NCBI GenBank assembly: GCA_016928515.1
Contig: JAFGKR010000187.1
Span: 1 to 34,770, forward strand
DNA length: 34,770 nucleotides
Reading direction: 5' to 3'
Origin: Bacteroidota bacterium
GTDB lineage: Bacteria; Bacteroidota; Ignavibacteria; SZUA-365
The position numbers were made by a program, and so were the translations under genes. The first letter of the stretch is position 1. Each line of letters opens with the position of its first letter. The notes under the pieces were generated by a model that worked only from the letters and a program-made list of their open reading frames with translations, searched no databases and had not been told where the DNA came from. Below, one piece after another: positions 1 through 8,912 of this stretch.

Positions 1-78
1 ATTTTAGCGATCATTCATCCGGTGAGAAGCACTCCTTCTCCCCGTCTTCCGTAGACACTCTGACGAGCGAAGCGCCTG

Positions 79-474
79 ATGCGTCAAGCCATACTCTGCG
101 TCGACGACGAACCCATTGTCCTGGACAGCTTGCGTACGCAGCTCAAAGGACATTTCGGCCCTCGTTTCACCTATGAGATCGCCGAGAATGCGGATGATGC
201 CTGGGAAGTCATCGACGAGCTCGTTGCTGACGGGGTGGACATCCTTCTGATCGTTTCCGACTGGTTGATGCCGGGAATCAAGGGAGACGAATTCCTCATC
301 ACCGTGCACCGTCGCCATCCCCGCATCATCACCTTCATGCTTACCGGCCAGGCGCACGATGACGCCATCCGCAACGCGCGGGAGCATGCCGCGCTCCGTG
401 CATGTATTCACAAACCCTGGCGGGAGGAGGAATTGATCGCAATGATTCAGACGGCCGTGGAGGATGCTCCATGA
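79..474 (+). CDS. Stand-alone response regulator receiver domain protein (131 aa)
   Basis: A single phosphoacceptor receiver (REC) domain with no output domain. Visible hallmarks are the acidic pair D9-D10, the phosphoacceptor D61 in SDWLMPG, the MLTGQ switch threonine and the conserved lysine in IHKPW. Such proteins act as phosphate shuttles or protein-interaction outputs in the cytoplasm. It overlaps the next gene by an ATGA junction, and that gene starts with a closely similar REC domain, so the two probably arose by duplication and may be served by the same kinase, likely the one at 5000-6796 (inference). The ATG at 79 gives a normal REC N-terminus, but no strong ribosome binding site precedes it. 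Only 78 bases of upstream sequence are visible, so earlier operon members could lie outside the window. Confidence 0.9.
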   Translation: MRQAILCVDDEPIVLDSLRTQLKGHFGPRFTYEIAENADDAWEVIDELVADGVDILLIVSDWLMPGIKGDEFLITVHRRHPRIITFMLTGQAHDDAIRNAREHAALRACIHKPWREEELIAMIQTAVEDAP

Positions 475-2048
475 GCAAGCCCGTACTGATGTGCGTGGAC
501 GATGAGGAGATGATCCTTCTCAGTTTGAAGGATCAACTCCGCGAGCATTTCAGCAGGGATTTCGCCATCGAGATGCTTGAAAGCGGCGATGAAGCCCTCG
601 AACTGGCGAAAGAACTCATTGCGTCGGCTATCGATATTCCCGTGATCATCTGTGATCAGATCATGCCCGGGATGAAGGGAAACGATCTTCTGCGCGAGCT
701 GTTCGTCCTCAGTCCCAAGACCTTTTCCGTGCTGCTCACCGGTCAGGCGGATGCCGGTGCCGTGGGCGATGCCGTCAACAACGCCAACCTGTACCGTTAC
801 ATCCCAAAACCCTGGGAAGAAACCGATCTCGTTCTGACGATTAAAGAAGCCGTACGCAGTTACTATCAGGACAAGAAGCTGGAAGAACAGAACCGCATCC
901 TCACGGAAATGAACGAAAATCTCGAGCAGCTTGTCGCGGACCGCACCATCGAAATTCTCCGGCAGAAGGATGAGATCCAGAAACAGATGCACAGCATCGA
1001 AGAACAGCGAAAGGAACTGGAGCTGCGCAACGGCTTCATCCGGGATGTCTTCGGGCGTTATGTCAGTGACGAAGTGATGAAGACCATTCTGCACGATCCC
1101 GCTGGTCTACAGATCGGCGGTGCGAAACGGGTGATCTCCGTGCTGCTCTCGGATCTTCGCGGTTTCACGATCTTCTCCGAACGTCTCGTCCCTGAAGAAG
1201 TCGTCCGTATTCTCAACCGCTACTTCGAACGCATGGTCGAAATCATCTCCGAACACAGCGGTATTGTCATCGAATTCCTGGGAGACGGTATTATGGCAAT
1301 ATTCGGCGCACCGAAACATCTCGACGATCACGCCGATCATGCCGTCGCCTGTGCGCTTTCCATGCAATTGGCGATGGAAGACATCAATCGCATGCATGAG
1401 ACGGAGGGCATTCCTCCTGTTGAAATGGGCATCGGTGTTGCGTCCGGAGAGGTCGTCGTCGGCAACATCGGCTCGCTTCGCCGGACGAAGTACGGTATTA
1501 TCGGGTATCCGGCGAACCTGGCGGCACGCATCGAGGCACTCAGCACCGGCCGGCAGGTACTGATTTCGGAGGAAACGCTGCAGCGCTGCCGTTCCGAGGT
1601 CGACATCGTCCGTCATTTCCGGGTATCCGTGAAAGGTGTGGATCACCCGCTCACCATTTATGAAGCTTCGGGCATCGGTAACGGATTCGGTATTCAATTC
1701 GCTCCCCCGCGGATCGCACTGCGACCGATCGAGAAAACCGTCTCCGTCGAATTCGCCATCCTCGACGGGAAATCAGTCCCTGACACCACGTATGCCGCAA
1801 AACTCCTTTCCGTCTCCAGCCGTGAAGCCGTGCTTCACGAACCGGTGCATCTTCTCCCGCACGCCGATGTGCGTCTGCATGCCATGCTCGTCGACGGGCA
1901 GCGCGTACCGATGGAAGTGTACGCCAAAGTCACGGAACGACAGAATGACACCGTTCGCCTGCGGTTCACATCAATCCTCTTTGCGGATTCGGAGAAGCAT
2001 TTCGAGGAACTCCTCGGTCTTCCGCCGCTCGAAAGGGTTGATGCATGA
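471..2048 (+). CDS. Receiver / class III nucleotide cyclase fusion with PilZ-like C-terminal domain (525 aa)
   Basis: Residues 1-130 form a REC domain (D10-D11, phosphoacceptor D62, T90, K113). Residues 131-190 are a charged coiled coil and 215-400 a class III adenylate/guanylate cyclase catalytic domain. Metal-binding aspartates are D228 (SDLRGFT) and D272 (FLGDG); N349 and R353 fit the transition-state positions in ANLAARIE. The substrate-selecting positions are E268 (normally Lys in adenylate cyclases) and G342 (normally Asp or Thr), a pairing closer to guanylate cyclases. Residues about 425-515 look like a beta-barrel of PilZ type without the RxxxR c-di-GMP motif (tentative). The start at 471 is chosen over an upstream in-frame ATG at 402 because GGAGG precedes it, it forms an ATGA overlap with the first gene, and the REC domain begins there. 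Phosphorylation of the REC domain probably controls cyclase dimerisation through the coiled coil (inference). Confidence 0.9.
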   Translation: MSKPVLMCVDDEEMILLSLKDQLREHFSRDFAIEMLESGDEALELAKELIASAIDIPVIICDQIMPGMKGNDLLRELFVLSPKTFSVLLTGQADAGAVGDAVNNANLYRYIPKPWEETDLVLTIKEAVRSYYQDKKLEEQNRILTEMNENLEQLVADRTIEILRQKDEIQKQMHSIEEQRKELELRNGFIRDVFGRYVSDEVMKTILHDPAGLQIGGAKRVISVLLSDLRGFTIFSERLVPEEVVRILNRYFERMVEIISEHSGIVIEFLGDGIMAIFGAPKHLDDHADHAVACALSMQLAMEDINRMHETEGIPPVEMGIGVASGEVVVGNIGSLRRTKYGIIGYPANLAARIEALSTGRQVLISEETLQRCRSEVDIVRHFRVSVKGVDHPLTIYEASGIGNGFGIQFAPPRIALRPIEKTVSVEFAILDGKSVPDTTYAAKLLSVSSREAVLHEPVHLLPHADVRLHAMLVDGQRVPMEVYAKVTERQNDTVRLRFTSILFADSEKHFEELLGLPPLERVDA

Positions 2049-3253
2049 AGACGCACCGTACCTTTCTTCTCTGCTCCATACTCCTTCTCCACCTGTCGCC
2101 GCTGAAGGCACAGGAAAACGAAACCTCACTCTTCGGTTCACTGCAGCTGATCCTGTTCAATCAGAAATCCCACCTGACATTCGGCGGAGGGACACTTCCT
2201 GGAGGAGGACAGCTCACCGAGGAACGAAGCAGTTTCGCGATCCAGCAGATGGATCTGTTCCTGCAGAAACACATCGGAGAGGATTTTACGGCCTTCTTCG
2301 ATCTGGAATTTCAGCTGAATTATTCTTCTGAGCAGCAATGGGGGGCGTTCAGTATCCAGGAAGCATGGCTCCACTACGCAATGTCGGATGCAGTGGGATT
2401 CAAGATCGGGATGCTCTATCCCGCATTCAACAATCTGAATGAGATCAAGAACCGACTCGCCCTGCTTCCCTATATTTTTCGCCCGGGAGTATACGAGCGC
2501 CTGCTCTCGGACCTCTTCCTGAGTGAGGATTACATTCCCGAAAGAGCCTATGTACAGATACAGGGCGGAGTACCGTACAAGTCGTTTTTCTTCGATTACG
2601 CCGTATATGCCGGAAATGCGGAGGGATCGTACATTTCCACTCCCGGGCCAGACGGGAATCCGCGGAACGATCTCAACAGCGGTTTCGAGTTTCTGACCGG
2701 TGTGGATCCGACCGAGTTCAATCTGAAGCTTTTCGGCGGACGGGCCGGCATCCGTGCACGGGATGAACAGTTCAAGGCAGGGATTTCCTTTACACATGAC
2801 TACGACAATCTGCGCGACACGACGTCGTACCCGCTCATCTACGACGGCATCCGTGGGCCACTGCGAGGCGATGCACGCCGAATGCGGATCGGAGGAGATG
2901 TTTCCGGCCGCATCGGCCCTGTCCGCTTCGAGGTCGAAGGCATTTCCGTGCTGTACGATCATCCGCCCGCGGAGGAGCGCGGGATCGAACTTTCCATGGA
3001 TTTCGCATACGCAATGGTAGGGTATGCGTTCGGTGACGCACTCTTTGTGTACGGATCGTATGAAGGAGGAACCGCAGTATTTGGTCAGCGATGGACGCAT
3101 CAGACTGTCACTGCGGGTGCTGCATATCAAATCTCCCCTGCTGCAACCGTGAAAGCACAATATATTCTCTATCGCCAGTTTCTCGATGAAGCCTTGCATC
3201 AGGACGAATCCTCACTTCGATTTGTGTTTCTCGGACTCAGTCTCGTATTATGA
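2045..3253 (+). CDS. Outer-membrane porin-like beta-barrel protein, copy 1 (402 aa)
   Basis: It begins with a Sec signal peptide of about 23 residues (basic MKTHR, leucine-rich core, cleavage near LKAQ). The rest shows alternating aromatic/polar strands and ends in hydrophobic strand residues (FVFLGLSLVL), typical of an outer-membrane barrel. It resembles the phosphate-selective or general porin type in overall design, but no substrate can be read from sequence. The start overlaps the cyclase stop by four bases (ATGA), so the two are probably translationally coupled. It is clearly paralogous to the protein at 3692-4972: shared segments include DLEFQLNYSS, SIQEAWL, LNEIKNRLAL and GGRAGIRARDEQFK / GGRLGVRTRDEQFK. 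It probably brings small solutes or anions to the periplasm for the co-transcribed binding protein and kinase (inference). Confidence 0.8.
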   Translation: MKTHRTFLLCSILLLHLSPLKAQENETSLFGSLQLILFNQKSHLTFGGGTLPGGGQLTEERSSFAIQQMDLFLQKHIGEDFTAFFDLEFQLNYSSEQQWGAFSIQEAWLHYAMSDAVGFKIGMLYPAFNNLNEIKNRLALLPYIFRPGVYERLLSDLFLSEDYIPERAYVQIQGGVPYKSFFFDYAVYAGNAEGSYISTPGPDGNPRNDLNSGFEFLTGVDPTEFNLKLFGGRAGIRARDEQFKAGISFTHDYDNLRDTTSYPLIYDGIRGPLRGDARRMRIGGDVSGRIGPVRFEVEGISVLYDHPPAEERGIELSMDFAYAMVGYAFGDALFVYGSYEGGTAVFGQRWTHQTVTAGAAYQISPAATVKAQYILYRQFLDEALHQDESSLRFVFLGLSLVL

Positions 3254-3260
3254 GCCCCAG

Positions 3261-3692
3261 ATGACCATTTCCACACGCATATTCTCCTTCGTCGCTCTAT
3301 TGCTGGGACTTGCCTGTAATTCCCTGCAGGCGCAGACCGTCGTCATCACGAATCCCTCGGTTCCGACCGAGAGTTTCAGCGCGAAGGAGCTTCTGGATGT
3401 GTACACGCTGAACAAGGCACACTGGGAAAACGGCTCGCGTATTACCGTTTTTGATCTCAAGAGCGGGAAAGTGAAGGAGACGTTCTATGATCATCTCGGG
3501 ATATCTGAGCAGGAGCTGCAGCGCATATGGTTGCGGAAACAGTTTACCGGAAAGGCTCGACCACCACGCTCGATGTCGAACGAAGACGACGTCGTGCGCA
3601 TGGTCGAAAGCACACCCGGCGGCATCGGATATGTCAGTGAGCGTGCGGTAGCCGGAAAGAAGAATGTCCGCATCGTCGCGCGGATCAAATAA
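3261..3692 (+). CDS. Secreted one-lobe phosphate-binding-like (PstS-type) protein (143 aa)
   Basis: A signal peptide (MTISTRIFSFVALLLGLACN, cleavage near LQAQ) is followed by about 118 residues resembling part of a PstS-type periplasmic binding protein. The motifs FSAKELLDVYTLNKAHW, a QRIWLRKQFTG stretch and the near-terminal TPGGIGYVSE are typical of small 'phosphate ABC transporter substrate-binding' proteins. At 143 residues it is about half of a normal two-lobe binding protein, so it may act as a sensor partner or single-lobe binder rather than deliver to an ABC importer; no permease or ATPase gene is nearby. The ATG at 3261 is preferred over the in-frame ATG at 3186, which lies within the porin gene. 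It sits 7 bases after porin 1 and overlaps the second porin's start by one base. Confidence 0.75.
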   Translation: MTISTRIFSFVALLLGLACNSLQAQTVVITNPSVPTESFSAKELLDVYTLNKAHWENGSRITVFDLKSGKVKETFYDHLGISEQELQRIWLRKQFTGKARPPRSMSNEDDVVRMVESTPGGIGYVSERAVAGKKNVRIVARIK

Positions 3693-4972
3693 TGCGTTTC
3701 ATCCTCCGTACGAAAGACATGCGTATTTCTTTCGACATTTCGCTGATAAGTGTTCCGCTCATCCTTCTCGGGATGATGGCTGCTACAGCCACGACGAACG
3801 CCCAGGTCGACGATGCGCTACAGCTGTTCGGTTCGATGCAAACCATCTTCTTTCACCAGGAATCGCGTATCGACACCGACATCCCCGCTCTGGGATTCTC
3901 CTCTTCCGGCACGGAGACACGCAACACCTTTGCGCTGCAACAGATGGATATTTTCCTCCGAAAGGAAATCGATGCAGATTTCACCGCATTCGTGGATCTG
4001 GAGTTTCAGCTCAACTATTCTTCCGACCAGCGCTGGGGAAGCGTCTCCATCCAGGAAGCCTGGCTCAATTATCACCTGAGCGATGCGATCAATCTGAAAA
4101 TGGGGCTGCTCTTCCCGGCATTCAATCATCTGAACGAAATCAAGAATCGTCTGGCACTCCAGCCGTATCTGTTCCGGCCCCTGGTTTACGAACGTCTTCT
4201 TTCACGAAAATTCTTTGCGGAGGATTTCATTCCGGAGCATGCGTTTTTTCAGGTTCACGGTGCACTCCCGACCGGAAACTGGTTCGTGGATTACGCAGCC
4301 TATGCCGGAAACGCGGAGGCTTCGTACATTTCGCGATCCGCACCTGACGGGAGTATCATCACGGATCTGAATCCGAACTTCGAATTTCTGTCCGGTGTCG
4401 ATCCTTCCAACATCAAACTCAAGCTGTTCGGGGGCCGTCTCGGAGTGCGCACACGAGATGAACAGTTCAAGGTCGGACTCTCGCTGACGCATGATTACAA
4501 CAATCTCCGGGACTCAACGCGCTACCCCGGTCATGTCCTTTCAGGTCCCGCCCGGCGGCTGCTTGGAAGCGACGCACCACGAATCCGTGTCGGGCAGGAT
4601 CTCACCGGACGACTCGGGGACTTCTGGCTCGAATTCGAAGCGATCAAAGTGCTCTACAACCTCGACGAAGCGGATCGGCTTTCGATTGAAATCGAGCAGT
4701 CCTTCTTTTCCGGTGTGCTCGGGTATGACATCATTCCGGAAGTAACGACGTACGCCACTCTTCAGTACGGCGATTACACGTTCGGACTCGACTCGGACTA
4801 TTTTCTGTACGGCTTCGGCGGCGCGTGGCGCGTCAACGACGCAATATCGGCCAAGGCACAGTTTGTCGTCTACGATGAACAATTCAACGATTCCCCTTCC
4901 GAAGGATCGACGGTGATCAGCCAGCATGTCTGCATCACATTCGTTTTTCTCGGCTTCAGCATCCTCTTGTAA
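3692..4972 (+). CDS. Outer-membrane porin-like beta-barrel protein, copy 2 (426 aa)
   Basis: Paralogue of the porin at 2045-3253, with colinear conserved blocks through most of the length and the same kind of terminal strand (FVFLGFSILL). The signal peptide spans about residues 10-38 with cleavage near TTNAQ. The ATG at 3692 overlaps the previous stop by one base (TAATG), but an in-frame ATG at 3719 would give a more standard signal peptide (MRISFDISLISVPLIL) and is a real alternative. The two copies flanking a binding-protein-like gene suggest a local duplication followed by divergence in the loops. Ligand unknown. Part of the operon that ends with the kinase at 5000. Confidence 0.8.
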   Translation: MRFILRTKDMRISFDISLISVPLILLGMMAATATTNAQVDDALQLFGSMQTIFFHQESRIDTDIPALGFSSSGTETRNTFALQQMDIFLRKEIDADFTAFVDLEFQLNYSSDQRWGSVSIQEAWLNYHLSDAINLKMGLLFPAFNHLNEIKNRLALQPYLFRPLVYERLLSRKFFAEDFIPEHAFFQVHGALPTGNWFVDYAAYAGNAEASYISRSAPDGSIITDLNPNFEFLSGVDPSNIKLKLFGGRLGVRTRDEQFKVGLSLTHDYNNLRDSTRYPGHVLSGPARRLLGSDAPRIRVGQDLTGRLGDFWLEFEAIKVLYNLDEADRLSIEIEQSFFSGVLGYDIIPEVTTYATLQYGDYTFGLDSDYFLYGFGGAWRVNDAISAKAQFVVYDEQFNDSPSEGSTVISQHVCITFVFLGFSILL

Positions 4973-4999
4973 CGCACTCAGCATCAGATCGCATACGAC

Positions 5000-6796
5000 A
5001 TGAAACTTCTGCGCGAAAGACGGTTCACGGTACGGCAGAAAATCCAGCTGCCGATCATCCTCTTCATTGCGCTGCTGTCATTGTTCATGTTTCTCTATTT
5101 CCCGTACGAGCACAAACAAGCACTGACCGACAGTTTCCGTAATGAGGTGCGTTCACTCGCCCAGATGGTATCGAACAGCGTGACGATCGCTGCCGCGAAT
5201 CAGGACTGGGACGCCGTTCGGCATGCACCGGACTTCGTGCGCAAAGCACCCGGTGTCCTTTTTGTCGCGATGATCGATCTCGAAGGAAATACCTTTTCTT
5301 CACCCGATGAGAGTTTTCGTTACGACCCGACCTACGAGCACTCCGACACACTGATCGTCGGCTCATATCCGGTTGAAACCAGCATGTTCCGCGGATCCGT
5401 TGTCGTCGGTTCCAGTACGCGATTCATTGACGAAAAGGTCGTCACCCTCCGCGTGACCACACTGTGGGTAGCGCTGATCACATTATTCCTCGGAACGCTG
5501 TTCGGGATGTGGGTGGCAAACCTGATCGTCCGTCCGCTCTCCCTTCTCCGGCTTGCTGCGATCAAAGTAGGGCACGGGGATCTCGATACCGCAGTGTACC
5601 GGACGTCACACGATGAAATCGGAGACCTCGCGACTGAATTCAGCAAGATGATCACAAATGTGCGGCTTGCACAGGTCAGCGTTCAAGAGACAAACGCCGA
5701 GCTGCAGACAAAGAATCGGCTGCTTGAAGCGGAACGGCGTCAGCTCGCTCGCACACTGGAACATCTCAAAACCACGCAAGCGCAGCTGGTACAGTCTGAA
5801 AAAATGGCGGCACTTGGGCAGCTCATCGCAGGTATCGCTCATGAAATCAACACACCATTGGGAGCGATTCGGGCGTCCATTTCAAATATTGAACATGCAC
5901 TCGAACATACGTTGCGTGAGCTGCCATCTCTGCTTCCGCGCCTGACACCGACGATTCAGGAACAGTTCTTCGCGATGGTAGAAGCCAGTCTCGATCAGGA
6001 TGTTTCCCTGTCTCCGCGCGACGAGCGACAGAAACGCAGGGAACTCCGTGTACAGCTCGCTGAATTGGAGTTGCTCCATGCGGACGAAATCGCTGACGCA
6101 CTTGCCGACATGTCCCTCTTTGACGATTGGCAGCCATTCTCGGAACTCCTGCGCCACCAGGACGTCCGGGAGATCCTCCTCGCTGCAACCCGACTCGCAC
6201 TTCAGCAGCGGAACAGCAGGAACATCGAGACCGCCGTAGAGCGCGCAAGCAAGATCGTCTTCGCACTGAAGAGCTTCTCGCATCGTGACCAGAGCGGAGA
6301 GATGGTTCGCGCCGATCTCGCAGAAGGGATTGATACCGTAATTACGCTCTACCATAATCAACTCAAGCACGGAATCGAGGTCGTCCGCGACTTTGCTCCA
6401 TTGCCACGTGTGTTCTGCTATCCGGATGAACTGAACCAGGTGTGGACAAACCTGATTCATAACGCGATTCACGCGATGCACAATCAGGGAGTGCTTGAAA
6501 TTTCCCTTCACCGCGACGGTGATAATGTGGAAGCGAGGATTACGGACTCTGGTCAAGGCATCCCGGAAGAGATCCGGGAGAGAATATTCGAACCGTTCTT
6601 CACGACCAAAGAAGCCGGACAGGGGACCGGTCTGGGGCTCGATATCGTCCGGCGCATCATCGAGAAACACGAAGGCAGCATCGACGTTCGGAGCCGCCCG
6701 GGACGAACAACCTTCATCATCCGCATTCCACTGCGCACCGAACGCAGTACCAATTCTGCTGGTCCGTCCACCGACGAGTCGGGCCGACGGATGTAG
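5000..6796 (+). CDS. Membrane sensor histidine kinase with HAMP and enlarged H-box region (598 aa)
   Basis: Order: TM1 about residues 15-34; an extracytoplasmic sensor segment about 35-150; TM2 about 153-178; HAMP about 178-230; a coiled coil to about 265; the H-box with H281 in [11 protein letters not shown]; then a HATPase domain with N-box N488 ([10 protein letters not shown]), G1 DSGQGIP (516-522) and G2 GTGLGL (542-547). Between the H-box helix and the second dimerisation helix, which appears to resume near residue 410 ([11 protein letters not shown]), there are about 100 extra helical, charged residues. The sensor segment is too short for a double-Cache fold and I do not recognise it. 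As the last gene of the operon, it is the obvious candidate to phosphorylate the two receiver proteins encoded at its start. Confidence 0.92.
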   Translation: MKLLRERRFTVRQKIQLPIILFIALLSLFMFLYFPYEHKQALTDSFRNEVRSLAQMVSNSVTIAAANQDWDAVRHAPDFVRKAPGVLFVAMIDLEGNTFSSPDESFRYDPTYEHSDTLIVGSYPVETSMFRGSVVVGSSTRFIDEKVVTLRVTTLWVALITLFLGTLFGMWVANLIVRPLSLLRLAAIKVGHGDLDTAVYRTSHDEIGDLATEFSKMITNVRLAQVSVQETNAELQTKNRLLEAERRQLARTLEHLKTTQAQLVQSEKMAALGQLIAGIAHEINTPLGAIRASISNIEHALEHTLRELPSLLPRLTPTIQEQFFAMVEASLDQDVSLSPRDERQKRRELRVQLAELELLHADEIADALADMSLFDDWQPFSELLRHQDVREILLAATRLALQQRNSRNIETAVERASKIVFALKSFSHRDQSGEMVRADLAEGIDTVITLYHNQLKHGIEVVRDFAPLPRVFCYPDELNQVWTNLIHNAIHAMHNQGVLEISLHRDGDNVEARITDSGQGIPEEIRERIFEPFFTTKEAGQGTGLGLDIVRRIIEKHEGSIDVRSRPGRTTFIIRIPLRTERSTNSAGPSTDESGRRM

Positions 6797-6802
6797 AACA
6801 CC

Positions 6803-8203
6803 ATGCCTGCCGACGCTGCCCCGCACGTATCACACCGGATGATCTCCACCCGCCATCTCCGGGAGACCACTGCCCTGGCCATTCCGGTTTCCATCGGACA
6901 GCTCGGGCATGTCATGCTGAGCGTCACCGACAGCCTGATGGTCGGACAATTGGGGGCAGCGCATCTCGCAGCCGCGTCACTCGGCCACAGCGTGTTCGTG
7001 CTCTTGCTGGTTTTCGCCATCGGCTGTAGCTCCGCAATCACCCCACTGACGGCGATCGCCGCCGGCAAGGGAGATCATGACGAGGCCGGCATCGTTTTCC
7101 GCCAGGGGTTGCTCCTCTGCGCTTTCATCGGCATCCTTCTCATCGGTGCCGCATGGATTCTGACCGATTTTCTCGACCTGCTCGGGCAGGAACAGCACGT
7201 GTTGGTACTCGCAGCACCCTATCTGCGAATCCTCGGTTTCAGCTTCCTCCCGATGATGATATTCCTCTCCACGCGGCATTTCATTGAAGGGCTCTCCTGG
7301 ACCCGCCCTGCGATGATTATCATTCTTCTCGCAAACGCTGTCAATGTCGGCGGAAACTGGGTTCTGATCTACGGGAATCTCGGCATGCCGGCACTGGGAC
7401 TCAATGGTGCCGGATACAGCAGCCTGCTTGTTGAGCTGTTCTCCGCTGTTGCAATTTTCACCTATGTGTTCCGAGCAAAACGCTTCCGGCGATATCAACC
7501 GATCCTGCAGTTCCGTTCAATCAATATTTCCGTCATGCGACGCCTGCTTCGTATCGGTGTGCCCAGCGGGGTGCAGTACATGCTCGAGGCGGGATCCTTT
7601 TCGTTCTCTGCGATCATGATGGGATGGATTGGCGCTACTGCGCTTGCGGCACATCAGATAGCGATCAGCCTCGCATCCGTCAGTTTCATGATCATCCTCG
7701 GCATCTCCCATGCAGGCACGATCCGCGTCGCGAACTTTGTGGGGAAACGTGATGGGGAGGAAATCCGACGTGCAGGTGTCACAGCGGCGATCATGGCCCT
7801 CGGCTGCATGTCGCTCGCGGCACTGACGTTCATCCTGTTCCGTACGGAATTGCCGAAATTCTATATCGACGACACCTCCGTGATTTCCCTCGCGGCCAGC
7901 CTTCTGATCTATGCCGCCGTCTTCCAGCTGTCGGACGGGATGCAGGCTGTTGGTCATGGCATTCTCCGTGGAATGACCGATGTCACGGTCCCGATGATGA
8001 TCGCGGCGTTCGCGTACTGGGTGGTTGGTCTTCCATCAGGGTACCTCTTCGCATTCATACTCGATTTCGGACCGGAGGGCATCTGGCTTGGATTTGTCGG
8101 GGGACTCACGACGGCGGCCGTTGCGTTTCACATTCGCTTTCATCGTCTCAGCCGCCGTCTGTTTCCTCCGTCCCCTGCGGAGACGGCTCCCGCTGCGCGA
8201 TGA
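6803..8203 (+). CDS. MATE family multidrug/toxin efflux transporter (466 aa)
   Basis: A polytopic inner-membrane protein with about 12 hydrophobic segments in two similar halves and the usual MATE length. Recognisable family regions include [20 protein letters not shown] near the N-terminus and the second-half counterpart [23 protein letters not shown] carriers export cationic compounds or metabolites in exchange for Na+ or H+; the substrate cannot be deduced. The start at 6803 lies 6 bases after the kinase stop, so it may be co-transcribed with that operon, but the function looks unrelated. An alternative ATG at 6839 would remove 12 residues ahead of the first membrane segment. Its 3' end overlaps the convergent dehydratase gene by 56 bases. 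Confidence 0.92.
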   Translation: MPADAAPHVSHRMISTRHLRETTALAIPVSIGQLGHVMLSVTDSLMVGQLGAAHLAAASLGHSVFVLLLVFAIGCSSAITPLTAIAAGKGDHDEAGIVFRQGLLLCAFIGILLIGAAWILTDFLDLLGQEQHVLVLAAPYLRILGFSFLPMMIFLSTRHFIEGLSWTRPAMIIILLANAVNVGGNWVLIYGNLGMPALGLNGAGYSSLLVELFSAVAIFTYVFRAKRFRRYQPILQFRSINISVMRRLLRIGVPSGVQYMLEAGSFSFSAIMMGWIGATALAAHQIAISLASVSFMIILGISHAGTIRVANFVGKRDGEEIRRAGVTAAIMALGCMSLAALTFILFRTELPKFYIDDTSVISLAASLLIYAAVFQLSDGMQAVGHGILRGMTDVTVPMMIAAFAYWVVGLPSGYLFAFILDFGPEGIWLGFVGGLTTAAVAFHIRFHRLSRRLFPPSPAETAPAAR

Positions 8204-8912
8204 GCCCACGAAGCACGACGGAGGCACAGAAGCAGCCGAAAACCGGAGGCATGTAGGATATCGTGCCCACAACGGTCTTCTTGTTCCGTTCATCTTCGAC
8301 CGGTCGCATACTGTGGCGCGGAACATCCTCCGGTGAGTAGACCACGGTCACCCCTTCCCGTATACCGAGCCGGTGCAGTCGTTTTCGCAACATTTTTCCA
8401 AGGCGACAGTGATGCGATTGTGCGATGTCGTCGATACGCACATGCGTGGGATCCAGTTTCCCGGCGGCGCCGAGGGAACTCACAACGGGCAGGTGATGTC
8501 GCACCGCTGTGGAAATCAGGAACACTTTCGGAGAGAGCGTGTCTATCGCGTCGACCACATAATCATACGGTCGTGCCACCAGTTCTTCAAGCCGATCATC
8601 GCGGAGAAACTCTGCGATCACCTCCAATTGGATATCCGGATTGATGTCAAGGAGCCGCTCCGCCATCACTTCGGATTTCATACGCGCCTCCGTCGAATGC
8701 AACGCAGGAAGCTGGCGGTTCCGGTTACTCGGTTGCACGATATCACCATCGACGATGGTCAGACGTCCCACCCCGCCGCGGCAGATCTGCTCAGCGGCAT
8801 AGGCACCCACGCCACCGAGTCCGACCACGAGCACATGCGCGTTGTGCAGCCGATGCACTGCGTCGCTGCCGATCAGCAGAGTGGTCCTCTCAAGCCAGGG
8901 CGCCGCACTCAC
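8148..8912 (-). CDS. tcdA: tRNA threonylcarbamoyladenosine dehydratase, ThiF/E1-like (254 aa)
   Basis: A Rossmann-type adenylating enzyme of the ThiF/MoeB superfamily, closest to TcdA (CsdL/YgdL), which cyclises t6A37 in ANN-decoding tRNAs in an ATP-dependent reaction. Visible: the glycine-rich VVGLGGVGAYAAEQ loop, the IVDGDIVQPSNRNRQ motif that contacts ATP, VDAIDTLSPK, SSLGAAGKLDP and the C-terminal GTISYMPPVFGCFCASVVLRG. I prefer GTG at 8912, which overlaps the TatD stop as GTGA and has GGGTGG just upstream; a TTG at 8930 would add six residues. It forms a two-gene unit with the TatD hydrolase and converges on the MATE gene with a 56-base overlap. Confidence 0.9.
   Translation of the reverse strand: MSAAPWLERTTLLIGSDAVHRLHNAHVLVVGLGGVGAYAAEQICRGGVGRLTIVDGDIVQPSNRNRQLPALHSTEARMKSEVMAERLLDINPDIQLEVIAEFLRDDRLEELVARPYDYVVDAIDTLSPKVFLISTAVRHHLPVVSSLGAAGKLDPTHVRIDDIAQSHHCRLGKMLRKRLHRLGIREGVTVVYSPEDVPRHSMRPVEDERNKKTVVGTISYMPPVFGCFCASVVLRGLIAQREPSPQGTEETDGG

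Noticed and set aside
1-78. Short hairpin GAGAAG-CACTC-CTTCTC at the window start
   Set aside because: No T-run follows and the upstream gene is outside the window, so neither terminator nor regulator can be assigned.
402-470. Upstream in-frame extension of the cyclase protein
   Set aside because: The extra 23 residues lie inside the first receiver gene and have no similarity to a receiver N-terminus; the ATG at 471 has GGAGG and an ATGA overlap.
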